Positions 57,744 to 64,000 of a DNA stretch of 64,000 nucleotides are shown piece after piece. The notes beneath the pieces are model-generated. The model ran no database searches and was not told the origin of the DNA. It saw only the letters and a program-made list of their open reading frames with translations. This DNA comes from an uncultured bacterium (GTDB lineage Bacteria > Muiribacteriota > Ozemobacteria > Ozemobacterales > Ozemobacteraceae), in assembly GCA_937949615.1 (NCBI GenBank), contig CALEDQ010000005.1, forward strand, positions 319,730 through 383,729, given 5' to 3'. The stretch's first letter is position 1. Each line of letters opens with the position of its first letter. Made by a program: the position numbers and the translations under genes.

Positions 57744-59708
57744 TTGTACAGCGAAAATGTCGAAGTGGTTGAAACCGGAGCGCCGGGTGAGGTAGCTGGC
57801 TTTTTTATGGGCAAGATGAAAATGAGCATTGCGATCAAGCTTGATCTGCTGCTGGCCTGTTTCTGGGCTGCGGTATATCTTGCTGCCGTGTTTTTTGATC
57901 TGCCCGTCAGCCCGCTGGTATTTGCGGTAACAGGTGTTGGCACCATTCTTTTCGTTCATCTGAGCATTACCCGCAAGGTTCTGATGCCATTGCAGAAGTT
58001 CATCGAAATTGCCGATAAAGTCGCGGATGGCGATGTTAACGAGGGTCTTGAAGACCTTCGCCTCAGTGACCTCGAAGAGGTGCAGGGCTCTTTTACCAAG
58101 ATTGTCGGCAGTATGATCGAGTCGCGCGTGGCGATTGAAGACTACATGCAGACGATCAGCGAAATCAACAAAGAGCTCGAGCAGAAGGTCGACTCGCTTT
58201 CGGCTCTTTATTACGGCAGTCAGGCCATGGGTGGCAGTCTCAATGTCGACACTCTCGTTCGCAATTTCATTACCATTTTTACTGATCGTCTGACAGTGAA
58301 CGGCGCCGGTGTGATGCTTTATAACGAAAAGACAGACCTTGTTTCGGTAAAAGATCTGATCGGCATTTCACCTGAGTTGTTCGCTAAATTCAGATTCTAT
58401 TCAGACAATCAGATTCTTGCCCGTATTTTCTCTGATGATGGTTACTGGCGCCCGACCGAACAGGAATTCAACCTGCTGGTTGCCGAATTCGAATCTGACG
58501 AAATGCGCCGCATAAAACTGATGTTTCCGATGCGCATCAAAGATCACTTCGTTGGTCTGCTTCTTTTAACCGACAAGAAAAATGGTGCTCCGTTTGTCAG
58601 TAGTGATTTTCAGTTGATTCAGGCTATTGTTGGTCTCGCAAGCACCTCTATCAACAATGCGATGCTGTTCGAAAATTCTGAGACCACCAAAAATGAGCTT
58701 GATCACAAGGTTTTCAATTTGATGACTCTGCAGCAGTCGAGCAAGGTTCTCAGTTCTACTCTCGATCTGAATGAACTGATCAATATTTCCATCGATATGT
58801 TTCTCGAAACTGTCTGGGCGAATAAGGGAGTTCTGATGCTTTTCTCCGAGGAACGTCCAGAACTTGAAGTCAAGGCTTTCAAGGGTATATCGAAGACCGA
58901 TGTTGACGCGCTCAAGAAAGACCCGGCCGAAGCCTGGGCAATGACCACGATCGAAAAAGAGAAAAAGCCGATTTTTGCTCAGGAAATATCAGGTCGCAGT
59001 TACCAGGCCTATACGACGGTCAATCGGGAATTGCCCTTTGCTGTTTATGTGCCGATGCTTAAAGAGGGTGAACTTTATGGCGTCGTGAAAGTCGGTGCCA
59101 AAATCAATGGCCAGGCTTTCTCTGAAAACGACCTCGAATTTTTTGCCACCCTGGCGTCGCAGGCTGTTATCGCCTTCGAAAATGCCCGTCTGTATTCGCT
59201 CGCAATCACCGATTCAATTACCAAGCTTTACGTGCACCGGTATTTCCAGATGCGTCTCGATGAAGAAGTTGCGAGAAGTCGTCGTTACAATTCGACCATT
59301 TCGTTGCTTATGTGTGATATCGATCATTTCAAACCGATCAACGACAACTACGGTCATCAGCAGGGCGACGCTATCCTCAAGGAAGTCAGCAAAATTCTGC
59401 GCAAAAATGTGCGTAATACCGATATTGCTGCCCGCTACGGCGGTGAAGAATTTGCGATCATTCTTCCCGAGACGACTCAGGCCGATGCCAAGATTGTCGC
59501 AGAGCGCATTCGCCGCGACGTGGCTCATTTCGATTTCCCGTCGATCATTCCTGGTCAGCCATCGGTCAAGTGTTCAATATCGATCGGTGTGGCCGGCTTT
59601 CCTCTGAATGCTGACAGCAAAGACCAGCTGATTCAGAAGGCCGACAGTGCTCTTTACAAAGCCAAGGGCAGCGGCCGCAATAAAGTCGTTCTCTGTGGTA
59701 TTGACTGA
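57744..59708 (+). CDS. Diguanylate cyclase with TM, HAMP and two GAF domains
   Basis: A TTG start with GAGGAG 10 bases upstream begins 1 base after tmk. Two TM helices (~27-75) lead to a HAMP-like segment (~80-130), then two GAF domains (~150-310 and ~325-480) and a GGDEF domain (~490-650). The active site is RYGGEEF (GGEEF ~565), with RNTD five residues before it, matching an RxxD inhibition site. It inserts c-di-GMP output between tmk and yaaR. Its stop overlaps the yaaR ATG by one base. Confidence 0.93.
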   Translation: MYSENVEVVETGAPGEVAGFFMGKMKMSIAIKLDLLLACFWAAVYLAAVFFDLPVSPLVFAVTGVGTILFVHLSITRKVLMPLQKFIEIADKVADGDVNEGLEDLRLSDLEEVQGSFTKIVGSMIESRVAIEDYMQTISEINKELEQKVDSLSALYYGSQAMGGSLNVDTLVRNFITIFTDRLTVNGAGVMLYNEKTDLVSVKDLIGISPELFAKFRFYSDNQILARIFSDDGYWRPTEQEFNLLVAEFESDEMRRIKLMFPMRIKDHFVGLLLLTDKKNGAPFVSSDFQLIQAIVGLASTSINNAMLFENSETTKNELDHKVFNLMTLQQSSKVLSSTLDLNELINISIDMFLETVWANKGVLMLFSEERPELEVKAFKGISKTDVDALKKDPAEAWAMTTIEKEKKPIFAQEISGRSYQAYTTVNRELPFAVYVPMLKEGELYGVVKVGAKINGQAFSENDLEFFATLASQAVIAFENARLYSLAITDSITKLYVHRYFQMRLDEEVARSRRYNSTISLLMCDIDHFKPINDNYGHQQGDAILKEVSKILRKNVRNTDIAARYGGEEFAIILPETTQADAKIVAERIRRDVAHFDFPSIIPGQPSVKCSISIGVAGFPLNADSKDQLIQKADSALYKAKGSGRNKVVLCGID

Positions 59709-60151
59709 TGCCGGTAAAAATTGATAACCATAAAATCGATACCAGGGCTGGCGCCAGCCGCCCGGTCACTACCGGGGCTACTTCCGGCAGTGAATTCAAA
59801 GGGGTTCTCAAAGAAGCGCGTCTGGAGAACTTTAATGGCAGCATGCGCGAGCTCATCGATCAGGTAAAATCGCGCGGTGAGCGGTTTCTCAAAAGCCCTG
59901 AAGAAGGCCTGTTGAATTCTTACAAAGAGTCGGTTAAGCTGTTTCTTAAGAAGCTGAAAGACGAGTTTCTTTCGCTGAAAGAAGAGTTCGGAACCAAAAA
60001 AGACGGCGAACAGAAGGTGTATCAGACTGTCAGTGTGGCCGAAGGTGAAGTCGCTGCTCTAACCCGCGAAGCTCTGAACGAAGGCAAGGCCATCGAGCTT
60101 CTTGCCAGTCTCGACGATATTCGTGGCCTGGTTCTCGACGTGATAGGTTAA
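59708..60151 (+). CDS. yaaR: YaaR family protein (DUF327)
   Basis: The 147-residue, mainly helical protein has the family layout: ~35 variable residues, then FKGVLKEARLENFNG..., LIDQVKSRGERFLKSP, a long Lys/Glu-rich helix, and a C-terminal ALNEGKAIELLASLDDIRGLVLDVIG. The biochemical role is not known. The nearness to tmk reproduces the Bacillus tmk-yaaQ-yaaR neighbourhood. Confidence 0.8.
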   Translation: MPVKIDNHKIDTRAGASRPVTTGATSGSEFKGVLKEARLENFNGSMRELIDQVKSRGERFLKSPEEGLLNSYKESVKLFLKKLKDEFLSLKEEFGTKKDGEQKVYQTVSVAEGEVAALTREALNEGKAIELLASLDDIRGLVLDVIG

Positions 60152-60156
60152 AAAAA

Positions 60157-61029
60157 ATGGAACAGACAACACCTCTTCAGTTAATCATCATAACCGGCCT
60201 CTCAGGGGCCGGCAAATCGACCGCGTCGCATTTTTTTGAAGACTCGGGTTATTTCTGCATGGACAACGTGCCACCGGCACTGCTGCCAAAATTCATTCAG
60301 ATCTGTCTTGAATCGAATGGCAGATTGACCAAGATTGCAGTTGTCATTGACGCAAGAGGTGGCAGCTTTTTCCGCAAGCTTTTCGAAGCCATCGATGAAG
60401 TCAAAAAGATGAATGTTGAAGTGCGCATTCTCTATCTCGAATCTTCTGAAGATTCTCTGGTAAGGCGGTTCTCGGAAACCCGGCGCAAACATCCGCTCAA
60501 TCGCGGCGGTCGGGTTATCGATGATATTCGCGAAGAACGCTCGCTTCTTGAAACTACCCGTGAAAAAGCTGATTTTATTATCGATACCACCAGTATCAAC
60601 GGTCGTGAGCTCCAGGAAGAAATCCGCAAATTCTCGCACGGGTTTGTCGGGCCACGCGCCATGTCGGTGGTTTTTGTCAGCTTCGGCTTTAAACATGGCG
60701 TGCCGCTTGACTGCGATCTGGTTTTCGATGTCAGATTTTTGCCGAATCCCTTTTACATCGCCAGTCTCAAGACCTTAACCGGGGTGCATAAAGAAGTATA
60801 CGATTACGTTTTCTCTTCTGATACGGCCAGACAATATGCTCAGAAACTGAAAGATTTTATCGAATTTCAGATTCCGCTTTTTATCAGCGAACCCAAGACC
60901 CGGTTGCAGATTGGCATCGGCTGTACCGGTGGCCGGCATCGCTCGGTTGCCTTCGCCGAATATCTGTTCAAAGAAATTACGAACGAACGTATTTCCACTT
61001 CAAAGATTCACCGCGATCTGAACCTGTAA
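60157..61029 (+). CDS. rapZ: RapZ/YvcJ nucleotide-binding protein (RNase adapter family)
   Basis: Walker A GLSGAGKST, a Walker B-like VVIDARGG, and the C-terminal conserved block SFGFKHGVPLDCDLVFDVRFLPNPFY and IGIGCTGGRHRSV are complete. Length 290 is typical. In E. coli RapZ regulates glmS via small RNAs and RNase E; in Bacillus YvcJ is a GTPase/ATPase. A link to amino-sugar supply here would fit, since glmU is in the same window, but that is inference. Confidence 0.93.
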   Translation: MEQTTPLQLIIITGLSGAGKSTASHFFEDSGYFCMDNVPPALLPKFIQICLESNGRLTKIAVVIDARGGSFFRKLFEAIDEVKKMNVEVRILYLESSEDSLVRRFSETRRKHPLNRGGRVIDDIREERSLLETTREKADFIIDTTSINGRELQEEIRKFSHGFVGPRAMSVVFVSFGFKHGVPLDCDLVFDVRFLPNPFYIASLKTLTGVHKEVYDYVFSSDTARQYAQKLKDFIEFQIPLFISEPKTRLQIGIGCTGGRHRSVAFAEYLFKEITNERISTSKIHRDLNL

Positions 61030-61065
61030 ACTCCGCAGGGTAATCCTGGTAAACTCCGGGATTTC

Positions 61066-61094
61066 TTGACAATTCGCATTGTACCCCTTAACCT
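61066..61094 (+). promoter_or_regulatory. Promoter of the first SLH porin
   Basis: TTGACA (61066-61071), a 17-base spacer and TAACCT (61089-61094) lie 41 bases before ATG 61135. The -35 is perfect, the -10 weaker. Confidence 0.55.
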
Positions 61095-61134
61095 GTCGGA
61101 AAATATAGCTTTACAAGGCAAGGGCGTAAGAATC

Positions 61135-62970
61135 ATGCGAAATTTTCTGACAATCCTGGTTTTTCTTTTCTGTTTTTCGGTCTTGTCAGTAGATGCTGGT
61201 GTTTTTTCGGATATTCCTTCTGGGCACCCGACTCTTGCAGCAATAAAAAACCTTGCCGAAAAAGGCATTATTACAGGCTTGAATGAAAAGACCTTTGCCG
61301 GTGGCCGTGGTGTTACGCGTTACGAAGTAGCCATGGCGGTTTTCAGAACTATGGCCAGGCTAGAAGAGCAGATTGCGGCTGATATTCCTGCCGTTTCTGC
61401 TGAAGACCTCGATCGTATCGACTATCTGAAGAATGAATTTGCCGATGAGCTGGGCCTGCTGGGGCTGAGAATCGAGCTGGCCCAGAACCGCAAAGAGCTC
61501 TTGCGTGAAGAAGTCGATCGCCTGAGAACCGATGTCAGAGCAACAGAAAAAGCGGTCAAAAATACCGGTGAAAAAGTTAAGATGACGGGCGAATGGATGA
61601 CCCGCCACACCTGGAAAACTCACCGCGAAGACCATGCCAGAAGTGCTTTTGGTACCGCCAGGCCTGGTAACAGCAATAACAGCCTTACCGAATCGCAGAT
61701 TCGTCTGAGAATGGTGGCAAAAATTGATGAAAATATTACAATGTATACCAGATTCCGCCTTTTCAACCGTGGCAGTGATGTGGTGACTGCTGCTCCATCT
61801 GCCCGTGGCGGCGCATTTGGCAGCAACGGTATCGGGGCGCAGACTGTCGGTGACATGCAGGTTGACTGCGCGTTTCTCGAAGTGAAAAAAGTGTTTCATG
61901 AGAACGACTGGTTTCTTATTGGCCGAAGCACTTTACAGACCGGGCATGGTCTTTTGTTGAATGCAGACTTCGATGCAGTCAGATATGATCGCCTTCATAA
62001 TAAAGATACCTATATGGCGCAATATATTTTTGACAGGCATAAGGGTTCTTATAAGGATGACGGTCGGGTAGATTTTCGTGGGGTTGCCAACCTTGGGTTT
62101 TCCAGAAAGCTTCAGTTCAGCAGTTATTACGCCAACGTTTTTGCCCAGGATAACCCCGATACTATTAACAAAAGAACTGCCAATACTGTTAAGTATGGTA
62201 CCGCCGCCAGAGAGATGAGCCACGACCGCCGCCGCGACCTCGAAATCGGTTATAACGGCAAATTTGGTAAAAACCGGCGCCTGACCGCCGATGTCGCTGT
62301 GGCCCTTACAGATTACCGCGCGACTATCGGAAAAGCGGCTGTCGGTGACAAAGATATTGATCTCAGAGGCATTGCCGGGCACACTGCGCTCGCCTGGAAA
62401 GCGAATAAGGCCATTTCCGCAAAACTGGCCTATAACTGGGGCGATGACAAATTTGCCGGCGGTTATTCTCTCAGTCTTGATCGAAGATATTCTGACTCTC
62501 CTGAGACGAATATAGAAGATCTGGCAAGAGGCAATAACTGGTTTCGCAATGGTCTGATCAATATGGGTGATTTCAAGGCCCAGATAGAATATCAGCCCGA
62601 AGGGAAGCATTATTTCAGACTGGCTGCTGATTTTCTGCGTGAGCTGAAAGATCGGGTTGGCAATGATCTCAGCCACTATCAGGCAAAAAATTATAACGGT
62701 GTCGTTCCGGTTGGCTTCTCGGTGACCAATTCTGCTTATGACAATTTTAACAATATTGGTATCGCTGACCCGGCGATGCGGCTGATTACCTTTGAGTATC
62801 GTTATAAACTGACAAAAAATACCAGACTGCGCGTCGGTGCGGTTAAATGTAATTTCACTGGTGATGCCTTCAAAGGGGTTGGCGGTGCCAGGCCGGTGGC
62901 TGCCGGTCGAGGATTCAAGGGTGATTATGATTATCAGATGGTCTGGACTGAAGTTTTTGGCCGGTTTTGA
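61135..62970 (+). CDS. SLH-domain outer-membrane porin (611 aa)
   Basis: The signal peptide (residues 1-~20) is followed by an SLH domain (~22-80: VFSDIPSGHPTLAAIKNLAEKGII...GVTRYEVAMAV), a coiled-coil stalk (~105-170) and a beta-barrel to the C-terminus, ending VWTEVFGRF (terminal Phe). The SLH domain reaches down to the peptidoglycan while the barrel sits in the outer membrane, as in OmpM-type proteins of diderm Firmicutes. The ATG at 61135 has AAGG/AGGG 11 bases upstream. Paralogous to the next gene. Confidence 0.9.
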   Translation: MRNFLTILVFLFCFSVLSVDAGVFSDIPSGHPTLAAIKNLAEKGIITGLNEKTFAGGRGVTRYEVAMAVFRTMARLEEQIAADIPAVSAEDLDRIDYLKNEFADELGLLGLRIELAQNRKELLREEVDRLRTDVRATEKAVKNTGEKVKMTGEWMTRHTWKTHREDHARSAFGTARPGNSNNSLTESQIRLRMVAKIDENITMYTRFRLFNRGSDVVTAAPSARGGAFGSNGIGAQTVGDMQVDCAFLEVKKVFHENDWFLIGRSTLQTGHGLLLNADFDAVRYDRLHNKDTYMAQYIFDRHKGSYKDDGRVDFRGVANLGFSRKLQFSSYYANVFAQDNPDTINKRTANTVKYGTAAREMSHDRRRDLEIGYNGKFGKNRRLTADVAVALTDYRATIGKAAVGDKDIDLRGIAGHTALAWKANKAISAKLAYNWGDDKFAGGYSLSLDRRYSDSPETNIEDLARGNNWFRNGLINMGDFKAQIEYQPEGKHYFRLAADFLRELKDRVGNDLSHYQAKNYNGVVPVGFSVTNSAYDNFNNIGIADPAMRLITFEYRYKLTKNTRLRVGAVKCNFTGDAFKGVGGARPVAAGRGFKGDYDYQMVWTEVFGRF

Positions 62971-63082
62971 GGGCAAATATCTGAAAAAAGAAAATTCTTT
63001 CATAAAAAAATCGAAATGGTTTGCCGAGAAGGGCTTGGCAACAATTTGGCCGGGCTCTTTGAAAAAGAATAAAAATTTTTGC
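62971..63082. other. Non-coding interval between the SLH porins
   Basis: No gene is visible. An 8-bp hairpin (63021-63028 with 63034-63041, one G-T pair) follows the porin stop but has no T-run, so I do not call it a terminator. The rest is A/T-rich and leads into the next promoter. Confidence 0.5.
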
Positions 63083-63111
63083 TTGACAATCGTTAAGCTC
63101 AAAACTATTAT
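63083..63111 (+). promoter_or_regulatory. Strong promoter of the second SLH porin
   Basis: TTGACA (63083-63088), a 17-base spacer and TATTAT (63106-63111) is the best promoter in the window. An A/T-rich stretch lies upstream. The start site would be near 63118. Confidence 0.85.
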
Positions 63112-63117
63112 CTCGGT

Positions 63118-63384
63118 TTAAGGATTTTGGCATAAGTGTTTGACAGGTGTCAAAAGGAAGGGGGTGTAACTCTTAATAGGTAGCCTGCCCGATGCGCTGA
63201 AATCTCAGGGGTGTTAATCACCCGGGGGAAATACCGGTAGATAAGGATCGACGAAGGATAAGAGAACCGAAAACATCGAAGGAAACAAGGACACTTGATG
63301 AAAGCGGTTATCAGAAGCCAGAGAAGATCCAGAAACCAGAAAAGCCCCATGAAAATCTCAATTCAAAACCTACAGGGGAAAATT
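63118..63384 (+). promoter_or_regulatory. ~267-nt structured 5' leader of the second SLH porin
   Basis: Between the promoter and the ATG lies a long G/A-rich leader. A perfect inverted repeat sits at 63139-63154. Further on, GGGTG and CACCC can pair around TTAAT, and CTGA and TCAG around AATC. The last ~90 bases have an in-frame ATG (63298) that would extend the protein N-terminally but would disrupt the signal peptide. It could stabilise the mRNA or act in cis; no known riboswitch pattern was recognised. Confidence 0.55.
63139..63154. repeat. Inverted repeat TTTGACA-GG-TGTCAAA
   Basis: A perfect 7-bp palindrome with a 2-base centre lies about 20 bases after the predicted start site. As DNA it resembles a dimeric repressor operator. 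A 2-base loop makes it a poor RNA hairpin. Confidence 0.6.
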
Positions 63385-64000
63385 ATGAAACACGTTTCTA
63401 AACTTCTTGTAGCAGTTATGGTTCTTTCAGCCGTAGTTGCTTCTGCAAATCCTTTTTCTGATGTTCCGTTTTCACACTGGTCATATGATGCAGTGAACAA
63501 ACTGGCTGCCAAAGGCATCCTTCAGGGCTATCCCGATGGTCGCTTCAAAGGCAATCAGACCGTTACCCGCTATGCTCTCGCCATGGTTACTGCCAAAATG
63601 CTGGCCAACGTTGAACAGATGCTCGAATCAGGCATCGGTACCAACCTGGTAACCAAAGCTGACCTGCAGACCCTCGAAAAACTGACTGTTGAATTCGCAG
63701 ACGAACTGGCCCTTCTGGGTGTTAAAGTTACCGCTCTCGAAGACGACATGCAGGTTGTAAAAGAAGATGTATCTATGCTCAAAAAAGACGTAGAAGGCAT
63801 CAAGGATTACATGGCCAAGGGCGGCATGGAAAAAGTTAAGCTTTCTGGCGACATGCTGGTTAGACACACCAACATCAACCACAAAAATGACTGGCGCAAT
63901 GACGCTATCAACGGTCTCTGGGCCGGTCGCGCTGGTAACAGCGATAACGCTCTGACTGAAAGCCAGATCCGCTTCCAGTTCAAAGCCAACATCGACGAAA
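63385..64000 (+). CDS. Second SLH-domain porin (3' end outside window)
   Basis: ATG 63385 has AGGGGAAA just upstream. A signal peptide (...VVASA-NP) is followed by a canonical SLH domain (FSDVPFSHWSYDAVNKLAAKGI...GYPDGRFKGNQTVTRYA), then a coiled-coil stalk and the first barrel strands (ALTESQIRFQFKANIDE), where the window ends. It shares SLH, stalk and the NxLTESQIR motif with the gene at 61135, so the two are tandem paralogues. The strong promoter suggests it is the more abundant one. Confidence 0.92.
   Translation, partial: MKHVSKLLVAVMVLSAVVASANPFSDVPFSHWSYDAVNKLAAKGILQGYPDGRFKGNQTVTRYALAMVTAKMLANVEQMLESGIGTNLVTKADLQTLEKLTVEFADELALLGVKVTALEDDMQVVKEDVSMLKKDVEGIKDYMAKGGMEKVKLSGDMLVRHTNINHKNDWRNDAINGLWAGRAGNSDNALTESQIRFQFKANIDE

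Noticed and set aside
62971..63060. An intrinsic terminator after the first SLH porin
   Set aside because: The hairpin at 63021-63041 lacks a T-run.
63118..63384. A c-di-GMP or c-di-AMP riboswitch in the porin leader
   Set aside because: The GGGGTGTTAATC segment vaguely recalls a ydaO element, but the other conserved segments are missing or in the wrong order. No GEMM core (GCAAACC) was found.
1..64000. CRISPR arrays, insertion sequences, prophage genes or rRNA
   Set aside because: No direct-repeat array, transposase, integrase, phage or rRNA signature was seen.

Overview
The window looks like chromosome from a diderm (two-membrane) bacterium outside the classical Proteobacteria. It has an LptF/LptG-family lipopolysaccharide export permease, several outer-membrane barrel proteins, and two adjacent porins that start with an S-layer-homology (SLH) domain, an outer-membrane tethering style typical of diderm Terrabacteria. 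It also has gene neighbourhoods familiar from Firmicutes (spoVG / tRNA-Gln / glmU / prs, and tmk / yaaR), a YitT-type permease, SpoVG, an RsbV/RsbW pair, and many TPR, HEAT, GAF and GGDEF proteins. This mix would suit a lineage such as Candidatus Riflebacteria or a relative. That assignment is inference from gene content, not a measured placement.

Layout. 1-5.8 kb: the first ~1,921 residues of a reducing type I polyketide synthase (KS-AT-DH-MT-pseudoKR-ER, cut by the window edge). 6-11 kb: a giant lipoprotein with seven 84-residue repeats and a propeller-like C-terminus. 11-15.3 kb: a three-gene phosphorelay (solute-binding sensor kinase, single-domain receiver, REC-PAS-kinase-REC hybrid). 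15.3-22.5 kb: a HEAT/TPR protein with an exported zinc-ribbon protein, a secreted unknown with a scramblase-like protein, and an M55 peptidase with a YitT permease. 22.6-29.4 kb: a 44-residue zinc-ribbon protein, then a four-gene operon (membrane sensor-like protein, two TPR proteins, CHASE2-GAF-GGDEF cyclase). 29.4-35.3 kb: sigma-54 activator, outer-membrane barrel, catalytically degenerate YmdB-like protein, and a GAF-GAF-HD-GYP protein with an SQPYPP-repeat tail.

35.3-39.5 kb: a CapD/WbpM-type sugar dehydratase and a three-gene envelope operon (zinc ribbon-TM-SLH, AMIN-STN, SLH-carboxypeptidase-regulatory). 39.5-47.6 kb (minus strand): radical SAM protein, small membrane protein, large TPR lipoprotein, prs, a shortened glmU, tRNA-Gln, spoVG, a barrel protein, and a lipoate/octanoate transferase. 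47.8-50.5 kb: HD nucleotidase, orphan ABC ATPase, and a J-like/TPR/double cold-shock fusion. 50.6-61 kb: LptF/G permease, argS, zinc-ribbon TPR protein, RsbW, RsbV, tmk, GAF-GGDEF cyclase, yaaR and rapZ, almost without gaps. 61-64 kb: two SLH porins, the second behind a strong promoter and a ~267-nt leader.

Themes. Cyclic-di-GMP turnover (two GGDEF cyclases, each with an RxxD inhibition site, and one HD-GYP enzyme) sits among TPR scaffold proteins and envelope genes. Four unrelated proteins carry short CxxC...CxxC zinc ribbons. Several genes without a Shine-Dalgarno sequence have a promoter so close to the start codon that the mRNA should be leaderless or nearly so.
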